Shown here: in pieces, positions 1-8,142 of the stretch
How the letters are laid out: each line of letters starts with the position of its first letter
Numbering within the stretch: position 1 is the first letter of the stretch
From: Clostridiales bacterium
GTDB taxonomy: Bacteria > Bacillota > Clostridia > Saccharofermentanales > DTU023
Assembly (NCBI GenBank): GCA_028724525.1
Contig: JAQYCV010000005.1
Coordinates: 90,898 to 154,897, forward strand
Length of the DNA stretch: 64,000 nucleotides
Direction: 5' to 3'
Translations under genes and position numbers: made by a program
The notes under the pieces: model-generated
Seen by the model: the letters and a program-made list of their open reading frames with translations, nothing else
The model's database searches: none
Told to the model about the DNA's origin: nothing

Positions 1-238
1 ATATTCTGCCTATGCGGCAAAGCGAGCAGACGGCAAAGCTGTCCATGAAGTCTTAGCCAAGCACGTGACTGTGGTCGGTCTGGCTTCCGAATATTGTGTT
101 CGAGAATCCATCTTGGCCCTGGCCCAGGCGGGCTTTACTGTGGATGTCTACCTGCCGGGTGTAGGCTATGTTGATGAAGAGGACCATCTGAAGAATATTG
201 CCGACCTCAAGGACCAGGGATTTAGAGTTTTTTCTTAA
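1..238 (+). CDS. Nicotinamidase / isochorismatase-family hydrolase, C-terminal part only
   Basis: The gene enters from the left edge; the frame is open from base 2 to the TAA at 236-238 (78 codons visible). The peptide holds VVGLASEYCVRESILALAQAG, the C-terminal signature of cysteine hydrolases of the isochorismatase superfamily, with the catalytic Cys in EYCV. The spacing and the following hydrophobic strand fit nicotinamidases (nicotinamide to nicotinate in NAD salvage) better than other members. The N-terminal Asp and the metal-binding residues lie outside the window, so the exact substrate is inferred. A second, distinct member of this superfamily lies at 34640-35206. Confidence 0.75.
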   Translation, partial: YSAYAAKRADGKAVHEVLAKHVTVVGLASEYCVRESILALAQAGFTVDVYLPGVGYVDEEDHLKNIADLKDQGFRVFS

Positions 239-263
239 AACTCAGCAATAAGGAGCAAGAGAA

Positions 264-923
264 ATGGCAAACGAAGCGCCAGCAAATAAGCAAGCCCAGA
301 TTAAAGCTGAACTAAAAGAGACTAAGGTGCGGACTTTTGGCGACCCCCAACAGGCCCCACATAAGCCCAAAGCTAAGAAGGGCCATGGCTCAGGCCGCAA
401 GTCTGGTGACTCTAATCAGAAGCGGCCCAAGGCCGGTGGCCAGGCCAAGACAAAGGCTAAGACCGGGACAGACCGACGTGGCCCCGGACCGGACAAGGCA
501 GGACGGCCTGCGGGGCAAAAGCCTAACCGTAAACGCCAAGCCAGGCCCAAGAAAAGCTATGTAGACAAGACCAAGCAGGCCCCTGCGCCGCTTGCCGACC
601 AGCTAGCCCCCGAGACCTCCCGGCCAGCTTCTCGCCCCTCGCAAGACAAGAGGGAAGACCTGGTCCAGCAAAATCTGCCTCTGCAGAAGGACCAGGTTGC
701 CAAAGCTGATCGCCCTCTAGCCCCGCCCGCCAAGCCCGACCAGCCTGCCCCGTCTACTCCGCCCAGCCAGCCTGTGGAGACAGAGGCCAGTCGCAAAAAA
801 GACCGTCGTTCTAAATCCTGGCTGGAGATGACTGCGGAGGAGCTCCGCCAGGCCAACGAGGACCTGGAAGAGGAGATCTTGCGCAATATTGCTAGCATCT
901 CCCAGATCAAGTTAAATTCATAA
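264..923 (+). CDS. Lys/Pro-rich low-complexity protein, unknown function
   Basis: 219 codons with an AAGGAG ribosome site about 10 bases before the ATG. Residues 1 to about 185 are almost wholly Lys, Arg, Pro, Ala and Gln with no hydrophobic core. The last 35 residues (from SWLEMTAEELRQANEDLEEE) look like an amphipathic, acidic helix. No signal peptide or membrane segment is present, so a cytoplasmic nucleic-acid- or ribosome-associated protein is plausible but not shown. It precedes tmk in the same direction. I recognise no family. The length and start are supported by the ribosome site and the steady frame; the composition means homology searches may be misleading. Confidence 0.6.
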   Translation: MANEAPANKQAQIKAELKETKVRTFGDPQQAPHKPKAKKGHGSGRKSGDSNQKRPKAGGQAKTKAKTGTDRRGPGPDKAGRPAGQKPNRKRQARPKKSYVDKTKQAPAPLADQLAPETSRPASRPSQDKREDLVQQNLPLQKDQVAKADRPLAPPAKPDQPAPSTPPSQPVETEASRKKDRRSKSWLEMTAEELRQANEDLEEEILRNIASISQIKLNS

Positions 924-924
924 A

Positions 925-933
925 TGTTATAAT
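925..933 (+). promoter_or_regulatory. Extended -10 promoter before tmk
   Basis: TGtTATAAT (TG at 925-926, TATAAT at 928-933) lies about 30 bases before the tmk start in the short gap after the Lys-rich gene. No good -35 hexamer is seen, as is usual for extended -10 promoters. The same TGtTATAAT string precedes gyrA at 56555-56563. Confidence 0.5.
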
Positions 934-962
934 TTCTCTAAATTAGTCCAAGGAGGATGCCC

Positions 963-1583
963 ATGTCTCTATTTATTACTTTTGAAGGCATAGATGGTTG
1001 TGGCAAGACCACCCATTTGGCTCTCCTGGAATCTTATTTGCGGCAAAAGGGCTATGATCCCCTGATGCCTAGAGAACCGGGTGGGACCGCTCTGGGTGAG
1101 CAGATCCGCCCCCTCTTACTCAACAAGGCCGATTATGCCATCTGTCCAGAAAGCGAGCTCTTGCTCTTCTTGGCCTCCCGGGCTCAGATTTGCCGGGAGC
1201 TTATCCGACCAGCTTTAGAGGCGGGCCGCATGGTCATTTGTGACCGTTTTTTGGATTCGTCCGTTGCTTACCAGGGCTATGGCCGGGACTTAGGCCCTGA
1301 CCTGGTGAGTCAGTTTAATGACTTTGCCACGGCCGGCCTGCAGCCTGACTTGACCTTCCTCCTGGACCTGGATCCTCAACTGGCCAGCCAGAGGATAGAT
1401 GCTAGAGACCTAGCCGCCAACCGCCTAGATGCAGAAGGCCTAGCCTTCCAAACCAAGGTACGCCAGGGCTTTTTAGACTTAGCTCGCCAATACCCTGACC
1501 GCATTGTGTTGATCGATACGGCGGGCGATAAGGAAGAAGCTCAAAAACAAATTCGCCATGCTATGGGGAGGTTATTAGCATGA
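963..1583 (+). CDS. tmk: Thymidylate kinase
   Basis: dTMP kinase, phosphorylating dTMP to dTDP with ATP in the cytoplasm for DNA synthesis. The protein opens with MSLFITFEGIDGCGKTTH, which contains the P-loop, followed by the DR[FY] motif (DRFLDSSVAYQGYG) and a lid region near RIDARD; 206 residues is normal. An upstream in-frame ATG at 957 directly abuts the AGGAGG box. The ATG at 963 has proper spacing and is preferred. The stop overlaps the next start (ATGA, 1580-1583), so it is translationally coupled to darA, the conserved order in Bacillota. Confidence 0.95.
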   Translation: MSLFITFEGIDGCGKTTHLALLESYLRQKGYDPLMPREPGGTALGEQIRPLLLNKADYAICPESELLLFLASRAQICRELIRPALEAGRMVICDRFLDSSVAYQGYGRDLGPDLVSQFNDFATAGLQPDLTFLLDLDPQLASQRIDARDLAANRLDAEGLAFQTKVRQGFLDLARQYPDRIVLIDTAGDKEEAQKQIRHAMGRLLA

Positions 1584-1909
1584 AGTTAGTATTTGCCATT
1601 ATTAGTGATGAAGACAGTTCCCGGCTCTTGTCAGAACTGAACCGCAAGGGTCACCGTGTCACCAAACTTTCTTCAAGTGGTGGCTTCCTCAAATCTGGAA
1701 ATACCACCCTGATGATTGGGACCCAGGACGAGCAACTGGAGGATGTTCTCAGCATTATTAAGAAGTTCTCCTCCAGCCGCAAGGTTTCCATCAATGCCAA
1801 CAATATTCCTACGGGCATGGGGGGCTCCTATATCCCTTACCCCGTAGAAGTACAGGTCGGTGGAGCTACCATTTTCGTCACGAATGTAGAGCATTTTGAG
1901 CAAGCCTAG
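1580..1909 (+). CDS. darA: Cyclic-di-AMP receptor, PII-like (DarA/PstA, YaaQ)
   Basis: 109 residues matching the DarA/PstA family (old DUF970), a PII-like homotrimer that binds cyclic di-AMP. MKLVFAIISDEDSSRLL at the start, the glycine-rich SSGGFLKSGNTTLMIG stretch (residues about 32-47) and GGATIFVTNVEHFEQ at the end are typical. It overlaps tmk by 4 bases and holB by 14, as in Bacillus yaaQ. It implies c-di-AMP signalling in this organism, although the cyclase is not in the window. The direct output of DarA is unknown in most species. Confidence 0.9.
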   Translation: MKLVFAIISDEDSSRLLSELNRKGHRVTKLSSSGGFLKSGNTTLMIGTQDEQLEDVLSIIKKFSSSRKVSINANNIPTGMGGSYIPYPVEVQVGGATIFVTNVEHFEQA

Positions 1910-2972
1910 TTCCAGCTTTGCCCATTTGTTTGGACGGGAAGACCTGATCCAGACTCTTTTGGACCAAGCGGCTAGTCAGCTCTTGCCCCATGCCTTGGCC
2001 TTTACCGGGCCAGAAGGCTCGGGCCGGTCTAGCCTGGCTAAAGCCTTGGCCCAACTTTTATTGTGTGAAAATCCTCAGGCCCAGGGCGCCTGCGGGGTCT
2101 GCCCCTCCTGCCGGTATTTTGCGGCGGGCACGCACCCGGATTTTAAAGTCTTAGTTCCCGAGGACCAAAAGCTCATCAAGGTGGACCGCCTCCGCAAAGA
2201 ATTAGTGGCAGACCTCCAACTCCTGCCGCAGATTGGGCCCTCCAAGATTTACCTTCTGGCCGCGGATTATTTGAATGAACAGGGCCAGAATGTTCTCTTA
2301 AAATCCCTGGAGGAACCTCCTCCTCATGCCTACTTTATCCTGACTGTTCGGGATCTGGGCCAGCTCTTGCCGACCGTCGTTTCCCGGATACGGGCCTATC
2401 CCTTGGAGCCCCTGGCAGACCGCCAGCTGGTAGAAATCCTGCGTCAGGCCGGCTATAGCCAGCAGCTGGACTTCCTGGCCGCCTATGCCCAGGGCAATCC
2501 TGGCCAGGCCCTGGCTTTAGCCTCCCGCGAGGGCTTTGCCGACCTCCGCCAGTCTATCTTGGACCTCTTGACCAGCCTACCCAGCCAAACCTATCTGGAC
2601 ATGGTCGCAGACAGCCATCGCCTACTCCTGGCAGAAAAGGACAGCTTCTCGGATATCCTAGAGATGATCTTGACGGTCCTGCGTGACCTGGGCCTCCTGC
2701 TCGCGGGCCAGACCCAAGGGCTCATCAATAGTGACCAGGCCGCCAGGCTCCAGCAATTGGCGGGCCAGGTCCTGGCTGGTCAGACTGACCCTGCCAGCCG
2801 GGCCCAGGCTATCCAGCGCCTGCAAGGGGCAGAAGCTTTTATGACCAGCCTAGGTCGGGCCATGCAGGTCAATGTCAATTACGAAATTCTCACTTGGAGC
2901 CTTCTGCAAGAATTGAAAACAGCTTTCAGCCCTGACCAGTCCCAGCCTGGAAGTGGGGTTAGGACTCCTTGA
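1896..2972 (+). CDS. holB: DNA polymerase III subunit delta' (clamp loader)
   Basis: 358 residues with a TTG start overlapping darA by 14 bases. FAHLFGREDLIQTLL at the N-terminus is the family's usual opening and supports this start. A P-loop-like GPEGSGRSS, the zinc knuckle CGVCPSC, and SLEEPPPHAYFILTV followed by an SRIRAYPL sensor region are all typical of delta'/DnaX AAA+ clamp-loader subunits. The protein acts in loading the beta sliding clamp. No strong Shine-Dalgarno sequence precedes the TTG, so translation is probably coupled to darA. Confidence 0.92.
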   Translation: MSKPSSSFAHLFGREDLIQTLLDQAASQLLPHALAFTGPEGSGRSSLAKALAQLLLCENPQAQGACGVCPSCRYFAAGTHPDFKVLVPEDQKLIKVDRLRKELVADLQLLPQIGPSKIYLLAADYLNEQGQNVLLKSLEEPPPHAYFILTVRDLGQLLPTVVSRIRAYPLEPLADRQLVEILRQAGYSQQLDFLAAYAQGNPGQALALASREGFADLRQSILDLLTSLPSQTYLDMVADSHRLLLAEKDSFSDILEMILTVLRDLGLLLAGQTQGLINSDQAARLQQLAGQVLAGQTDPASRAQAIQRLQGAEAFMTSLGRAMQVNVNYEILTWSLLQELKTAFSPDQSQPGSGVRTP

Positions 2973-2990
2973 AGATAAGAAAGGATCGAT

Positions 2991-3830
2991 ATGCCTAAAC
3001 TCATTAGTGTCCGCCTGCACGGGCGTGGCAAGATCAGATATTTTGACCCCGGAGCCTATGACCTGAAGTCTGGTTCCGCCGTGATCGTCCAGACCGACCA
3101 GGGCCTAGAATTAGGCCTCTGCACCGGCATGATAACCGAAGTCGGGGAGGACAGCCCGCTCGCTAAGGATCTGCAAGGCATTTTGCGGGAAGCCAGCGAG
3201 GAAGATTGGGCCCAGTACCAGGAAAATCTTGAACTGGAGAAAGAGGCTTTTGCCATCTGTCAGCAGGAAATAGACCGCCACGAATTGCCCATGAAGCTGG
3301 TGGCGGCAGAGTATGTCCTAAACCGGCGGAGGCTGATTTTTTACTTTACCGCCGATGGTCGGGTGGACTTCCGCCTTTTGGTTAAAGACCTGGCCTCTGC
3401 CTTCTGTACCCGGATTGAACTCCGCCAGATCGGGGTTCGGGACGAGGCCTGCCTCAAGGGCGGCTTGGGCATGTGTGGCCGCTGCCTCTGCTGTGCCTCC
3501 TATATGCAGGATTTCTATCCGGTATCCATCAAGATGGCCAAGGAGCAGAACCTGTCTATGAATCCTGCCAAGATTTCAGGAGCCTGCGGCCGTTTGCTCT
3601 GCTGCCTGCGCTATGAAGAAGCGGCCTATGCCGATGCCAATAAGCGCCTGCCCAAACGGGGAGACCTAGTTGATACGCCCAAGGGCAAGGGTGTGGTGCA
3701 AGAAGTCAATCTCTTGAAGGAAAGCCTGCGGGTCCGACTGGAGGCAGAGGGGGAAGAAGGCGAGTCCTTAATCTTCCCTGCGACCGAAGTCAGCCGGATC
3801 AAGCGTCGGTCTAATAAAGAGCGGAAATAA
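2991..3830 (+). CDS. ricT: PSP1-domain regulator RicT (YaaT)
   Basis: 279 residues; an AAAGGA site precedes the ATG. The PSP1 domain (residues about 60-150) is followed by a cysteine-rich block: CLKGGLGMCGRCLCC and then CGRLLCC. In Bacillus YaaT/RicT, equivalent cysteines hold Fe-S clusters of the RicAFT (YlbF-YmcA-YaaT) complex that promotes RNase Y-dependent mRNA maturation. The tail is basic (RIKRRSNKERK), suiting RNA contact. Position between holB and rsmI is conserved. The partners RicA and RicF are not in this window. Confidence 0.9.
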   Translation: MPKLISVRLHGRGKIRYFDPGAYDLKSGSAVIVQTDQGLELGLCTGMITEVGEDSPLAKDLQGILREASEEDWAQYQENLELEKEAFAICQQEIDRHELPMKLVAAEYVLNRRRLIFYFTADGRVDFRLLVKDLASAFCTRIELRQIGVRDEACLKGGLGMCGRCLCCASYMQDFYPVSIKMAKEQNLSMNPAKISGACGRLLCCLRYEEAAYADANKRLPKRGDLVDTPKGKGVVQEVNLLKESLRVRLEAEGEEGESLIFPATEVSRIKRRSNKERK

Positions 3831-4711
3831 TGGACATCCTGCCGGGCAAACTTTATCTCGTGCCTACTCCCATCGGCAACCTGGAAGACCTCTCGCCCCG
3901 GGCTACCCAGGCTCTGGCAGAAGCTGACCTCATAGCGGCTGAAGATACCCGGGTGGCGGCCCAGCTCCTGGCTAGGCTCAAGCTACCCTTTAAAGCATTG
4001 CTTTCCTACCATGAGCACAACGAGCAAAGCCGGGTGGACCAGATCTTGGCCAAGTTGGCTGCCGGCCAGACTATCGCCCTCATTTCCGATGCGGGTATGC
4101 CCGCGATTTCGGATCCCGGCCAAATTGTTGTCGCGGCAGCCGTCCAGGCTGGCTACACCGTGTGTGCCCTGCCCGGCCCCAATGCCGCCCTTACCGCCCT
4201 AGCGGCTTCGGGCTTAGACAGCCGGTATTTTCACTTTGAAGGCTTTATCCCGGTCAAGGGCAAGGAGCGAGAAGCCCGGCTCCAAGCCTTAGCGGGCCAA
4301 GCCGAAACAGCCCTCATTTACGAAGCCCCCCACCGCCTCAGCAAAACCCTGGATGACTTAGCTAGCCAGGGCCTGGGTGACCGCCGCCTTTGTCTGGCCC
4401 GCGAATTGACCAAGCCCTACGAAAGCTATCTCTATCTCTGCCTGGATGAGGCCCGGGACCAGCTGAAGGTCCAAGCCCCCCGGGGCGAATATGTTTTAGT
4501 CTTGGAAGGTCGAGAGGCTTATTTGGCACGTTGCCCGGAGGCTGACCTCGCGGATCAGCAAGACCTGGAGGACCAGGTCCGGGAGAAGATCCTCCTCCTG
4601 CGGAAGGCTGGCCTTAAAGATCGGGGTATCCTGGGGGTCCTCCTGGGTCTCTGTGACCTGGGCAAGAATGACCTGTACCAGCTGATCAAGGAGACGGCAG
4701 ACCCTGTTTAG
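3830..4711 (+). CDS. rsmI: 16S rRNA (cytidine1402-2'-O)-methyltransferase
   Basis: 293 residues, SAM-dependent methyltransferase of the tetrapyrrole-methylase fold that 2'-O-methylates C1402 in the ribosomal decoding centre. KLYLVPTPIGNLEDLSPRA at the start, AAEDTRVAAQLL, LISDAGMPAISDPG and the ALPGPNAALTALAASG loop are diagnostic. The start overlaps the ricT stop by one base (taATGg), so translation is coupled. Bacillus usually has yabA and trmN-like genes between ricT and rsmI; they are missing here. Confidence 0.94.
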   Translation: MDILPGKLYLVPTPIGNLEDLSPRATQALAEADLIAAEDTRVAAQLLARLKLPFKALLSYHEHNEQSRVDQILAKLAAGQTIALISDAGMPAISDPGQIVVAAAVQAGYTVCALPGPNAALTALAASGLDSRYFHFEGFIPVKGKEREARLQALAGQAETALIYEAPHRLSKTLDDLASQGLGDRRLCLARELTKPYESYLYLCLDEARDQLKVQAPRGEYVLVLEGREAYLARCPEADLADQQDLEDQVREKILLLRKAGLKDRGILGVLLGLCDLGKNDLYQLIKETADPV

Positions 4712-4738
4712 CCTGTCCTAGTTCCTAGTCCAATCGTG

Positions 4739-4744
4739 TATAAT
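4739..4744 (+). promoter_or_regulatory. -10 element (TATAAT) of metG
   Basis: A perfect TATAAT follows the rsmI stop by 28 bases and sits 67 bases before the metG start. No clear -35 hexamer is visible at 17 bases. It would start transcription near 4751, just before the leader hairpin at 4765. Confidence 0.45.
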
Positions 4745-4764
4745 CTAGAAAGATAATAGGAAGA

Positions 4765-4790
4765 CCGGCTAGAGATCTAGCGGGTTTTCT
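4765..4790 (+). terminator. Leader hairpin with T-rich tract before metG
   Basis: CCGGCTAGA and TCTAGCGGG form a stem with a two-base turn and one mismatch, followed by TTTTCTTC. It lies between the metG -10 element and its ribosome site. It may therefore act as an attenuator of metG rather than only as a terminator of rsmI. No T-box specifier or GGTGG-type motif is seen, and the leader is too short for a T-box. Confidence 0.5.
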
Positions 4791-4810
4791 TCAGAATAAG
4801 GGAGTTGCGT

Positions 4811-6466
4811 ATGTCGAAAAGATTTTATATTACCACGCCAATATATTACCCCTCAGCCAACATGAGCATTGGCAATGCCTATACCACGGTGATTGCGGAC
4901 AGCCTGGCCCGCTGGCACCGCATGCTGGGTGAGGATGTGGTCTTCCTAACGGGAACAGATGAGCACGGTCAGAAGTTACAGCTGGCGGCAGAGGCTCAGG
5001 GGGTTAGCCCTCAGGCCTATGTTGATTACATGGTCAACCACGATGTGAAACCCCTCTGGGACCTTTACAATATCCGCTATGACCGTTTCATCCGGACTAC
5101 AGACGACTTCCACCAAAAGGCCGTCCAGGCTATTTTCCAAAAACTCTATGACCAGGGAGATATCTACCTGGGCAAGTATTCCGGTCATTATTGTGTGCCC
5201 TGTGAAGCCTATTGGACGGATTCTCAGCTGGTGGACGGCATGTGCCCGGACTGTGGTCGCCCTGTCCAGGAGATGACGGAAGAATGCTATTTCTTTAAGT
5301 TGTCCAATTATGCCGACCGCCTGACCAAATACTACGAAGACCACCCGGATTTTATCCAGCCTGCTGCCCGGATGAAAGAGATGCTCAATAACTTCATCAA
5401 GCCCGGTCTGGAAGACCTGGCCCTATCCCGGACTTCCTTCAGTTGGGGTATCCAGGTCCCCTTTGACCCCAAGCATGTTGTCTATGTCTGGCTGGATGCC
5501 TTGACCAACTATATTACGGCTCTGGGCTATCCGGCAGAGACTGAGGACTTCCAAAAATATTGGCCGGCCGACCTGCATTTAGTCGGCAAGGACATCATCC
5601 GCTTCCATACCATTATTTGGCCAATTGTCCTTATGGCTTTGGGTCTGCCTTTGCCCCAGCAAGTCTTTGGCCACGGTTGGCTCCTGGTGGATGGGGACAA
5701 AATGTCTAAATCCAAGGGCAATGTCCAGGACCCCTATGTTTTGGCAGATATCTTTGGCGTTGATGCAATCCGTTACTTCCTCTTACGGGAAATTCAGTTC
5801 GGCCAAGATGGCAACTTTTCTGGCGCCGCCCTTATTAACCGGATTAACTCTGACCTGGTCAATGACCTAGGTAATCTCTTGTCCCGGTCCCTGGCCATGT
5901 TTGAGCAGAACTTCCCGGAGGGCTTCCCGGAAGAGAGGGAGGCGGGAGACTTTGACCAAGAGCTCTTAGACCAGGCCCAGCTTTCCTTCGACCAGGCCAC
6001 AGCCTATCTCAAGGAACTTAAGATTTCGGCGGCCCTGAACAGCATTTGGGACCTTATCCGCCGGGCCAATAAGTACATTGATGAAACCCAACCCTGGGCC
6101 TTGGCCAAAGATGACAGCAAGAAAGCCCGCCTGGCGGCAGTCCTCTATCACTTGGTGGACCTCCTCCGGCGGATCTCCCTCATGATTGCCCCCTTTATGC
6201 CAGAAACCGCTGCAGCCATTGATCAGCAGCTGAATATTGACCGGCCTGACCGCCAGGCCAATTCCCAGGGCTTGTCCTGGGCAGAGGCGGGGCAAGCGGG
6301 CCTTTACCCTGTCCAACATCTGGCGGCCAGAGGAGACTCCCTCTTCCCCCGCATCAAGATGGAAGAGACCCTGGACCGCATGGAAAAGGCAGCCCGAGCT
6401 AATCAAAAGGCCCGGGACCAGAAAAAGGCTGAGGACTTTGCTGCCTTGGCAAAGGCGGGTGCTTAA
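4811..6466 (+). CDS. metG: Methionyl-tRNA synthetase
   Basis: Class I aminoacyl-tRNA synthetase charging tRNA-Met. The ATG at 4811 has GGGAG seven bases upstream; a TTG two codons earlier is disfavoured. The N-terminus MSKRFYITTPIYYPSANMS is family-typical, but the HIGH signature reads SIGN. The KMSKS loop is intact (DGDKMSKSKGN). A zinc knuckle CVPC...CPDC is at residues about 127-147. At 551 residues it lacks the C-terminal EMAP/Trbp111-like tRNA-binding domain of the Bacillus enzyme and ends in a Lys/Ala-rich helix. It belongs to the conserved tmk-to-tatD cluster but has its own promoter. Confidence 0.93.
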   Translation: MSKRFYITTPIYYPSANMSIGNAYTTVIADSLARWHRMLGEDVVFLTGTDEHGQKLQLAAEAQGVSPQAYVDYMVNHDVKPLWDLYNIRYDRFIRTTDDFHQKAVQAIFQKLYDQGDIYLGKYSGHYCVPCEAYWTDSQLVDGMCPDCGRPVQEMTEECYFFKLSNYADRLTKYYEDHPDFIQPAARMKEMLNNFIKPGLEDLALSRTSFSWGIQVPFDPKHVVYVWLDALTNYITALGYPAETEDFQKYWPADLHLVGKDIIRFHTIIWPIVLMALGLPLPQQVFGHGWLLVDGDKMSKSKGNVQDPYVLADIFGVDAIRYFLLREIQFGQDGNFSGAALINRINSDLVNDLGNLLSRSLAMFEQNFPEGFPEEREAGDFDQELLDQAQLSFDQATAYLKELKISAALNSIWDLIRRANKYIDETQPWALAKDDSKKARLAAVLYHLVDLLRRISLMIAPFMPETAAAIDQQLNIDRPDRQANSQGLSWAEAGQAGLYPVQHLAARGDSLFPRIKMEETLDRMEKAARANQKARDQKKAEDFAALAKAGA

Positions 6467-6512
6467 AGGCCCTAGCTGATACACCTAAAGTAACCCTGCA
6501 TACATAAAGGTA

Positions 6513-6541
6513 GTTCATGCCCAGCCATGCTGGGCATGAAC
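6513..6541 (+). promoter_or_regulatory. Perfect 13-bp hairpin between metG and tatD
   Basis: GTTCATGCCCAGC and its exact complement are separated by only CAT, followed by TTTATG and then, a few bases on, the tatD ribosome site AGGAGAG. The T-tract is short. It could be a metG terminator or an RNA/DNA regulatory element in the tatD leader. Confidence 0.5.
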
Positions 6542-6559
6542 TTTATGAGGAGAGATAAT

Positions 6560-7402
6560 ATGTACCCTATTTTCGACACCCATGCTCATTTACAAGATCC
6601 GGACTTTGCGGAAGACCTGGACCAGGTCCTGGAAAACTTGCTGGAGGCCGGGGTTGGACGGGTGGTTTTACCCGCTTCAGATCTGGCCGATTCCTACCGG
6701 GCGGCCGACCTGGCTCTGCAACATCCAGGTCTCTACTGTGTCTTAGGCTGCCACCCCCATGAGGCTAAATCTTGGACCGCTGAGTCGCGCCAGGAATTGG
6801 CTGACCTGATTCAAAAGACCCAAGCCCAGGCCCGGGCCCAGGGCCGGGAAAAGGTGGTTGTGGGTATTGGGGAGATTGGTTTGGACTATCACTATGACTT
6901 TAGTCCCCGGCCCATCCAGGCCCAAGTTTACCGAGACCAAATCGAGCTAGCGGCTGAACTTGGCCTGCCAATCGTCGTGCACGAGCGGGAGGCTTTTGAG
7001 GATTCCTATAATATTTTAGCAAGGGCCAAGGCGGATGGCCTCTTAGACTTGCCTTTTGCCTGCCACTGCTTTTCTGGCTCGGTGGAATCGGCCGACCGAC
7101 TCTTGAAACTGGGGGCTTACCTGGGCTTTGATGGTCCCCTGACTTTTAAGAAATCCCGCAAGCCCTTGGAAGTCTTGGCCGCTATGCCGGAAGACCGCTG
7201 GCTCCTAGAGACGGATTCCCCCTACCTGACCCCCGAACCCTTCCGGGGCAAGCGTAATGATCCTAGTAAATTGACTTTTATTGCCCGGAAAGCTGCGGAG
7301 ATTAGGCAGGAGACCTACGAAAGTATCCTAGAGCAAAATTGGCACAATGCCTGCCGCTTCTTTAGCCTGGACCCCGATCCCTCAAAAGATATCCTGGCTT
7401 AA
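6560..7402 (+). CDS. tatD: TatD-family metal-dependent DNase
   Basis: 280 residues. An in-frame ATG at 6527 lies inside the leader hairpin; the ATG at 6560, six bases after AGGAGAG, gives the expected MYPIFDTHAHLQDPDF with the HxH metal pair. Other TIM-barrel ligands are visible: GEIGLDYH, PIVVHEREAF, ACHCFSGS and LLETDSPYL. Family members are 3'-5' exonucleases acting in DNA repair or quality control. In Bacillus, yabD (tatD) directly follows metS, as here. The rnmV and rsmA genes that often follow are missing. Confidence 0.93.
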   Translation: MYPIFDTHAHLQDPDFAEDLDQVLENLLEAGVGRVVLPASDLADSYRAADLALQHPGLYCVLGCHPHEAKSWTAESRQELADLIQKTQAQARAQGREKVVVGIGEIGLDYHYDFSPRPIQAQVYRDQIELAAELGLPIVVHEREAFEDSYNILARAKADGLLDLPFACHCFSGSVESADRLLKLGAYLGFDGPLTFKKSRKPLEVLAAMPEDRWLLETDSPYLTPEPFRGKRNDPSKLTFIARKAAEIRQETYESILEQNWHNACRFFSLDPDPSKDILA

Positions 7403-7518
7403 GTGCTAGGCTAGCATCGCTAAGTCTCTTACCGCACGGTTGTGCCGAGCCAGAGTATGCTAAAATTACATCTAAGCACTGGGGCCTAACCCCAAGACCC
7501 AAGAAGGGAGCAAAAAAT

Positions 7519-8136
7519 ATGCTGGACAATCTCTTTAATCGCAGAGCCGATGACGCTAAACAGGACGCGCCAACAGAAAACCTAGATCAAGACCAGGTAG
7601 TAGAGACTGAGCTTGAGAGCACCGAAGCAGACCTAGCTGAGGACGTCAAGCCTGTAGAAGAGCAAACAAATCTCCCGCAAGGGGAGGATAGCGGGTTTGT
7701 CCTGCTAGACCAGGATTCTGCTGAAGAAGTTGACCAAGCAGAAGACTTGGTGGAGGCAGACCAGACCACTGAGGATAGCCAGCTTATGGTCTCACCTGAC
7801 CTGGCAGCTAGCCAACTCTCCTTTGACGAAAAAGTTTTAGAGAAAATTGTGGCAGTAGCCGTCAAAGAGATGCCGGGCGCTCTCTTAGCAGATGGCGGTG
7901 GCGGATTCTTCAATCTTAAAACCAACAAGGGTGTGGAAATCAGTGTGGATGATAATGACGAGGTCAGCCTAGACCTGGACTTGGTCCTGGAATACGGCAA
8001 GTCGGCCCCCGAGATTTATGAACGTCTCAAAGTTATCCTCCATGACCGCATTTTACAAATGACCGGTCTCACCCTGAAAAACATCAATGCCCACGTTGTT
8101 AACATCCTCACGAGTGAGGAATTCGCAGAAAAATAG
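7519..8136 (+). CDS. Asp23/Gls24-family protein with long acidic N-terminal extension
   Basis: 205 residues; AAGGGAG precedes the ATG. Residues 1 to about 105 are rich in Asp, Glu and Gln with no predicted fold. Residues about 106-200 form the Asp23 (Gls24/YloU) domain: FDEKVLEKIVAVAVKEMPG, GVEISVDDNDEVSLDLDLVLEYG and LTLKNINAHVVNI. The family is linked to cell-envelope stress and often attaches to a membrane anchor protein. It ends 7 bases before the class A PBP gene, which suggests a joint role in the cell wall. The acidic extension is unusual for the family. Confidence 0.8.
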   Translation: MLDNLFNRRADDAKQDAPTENLDQDQVVETELESTEADLAEDVKPVEEQTNLPQGEDSGFVLLDQDSAEEVDQAEDLVEADQTTEDSQLMVSPDLAASQLSFDEKVLEKIVAVAVKEMPGALLADGGGGFFNLKTNKGVEISVDDNDEVSLDLDLVLEYGKSAPEIYERLKVILHDRILQMTGLTLKNINAHVVNILTSEEFAEK

Positions 8137-8142
8137 GAAGTC

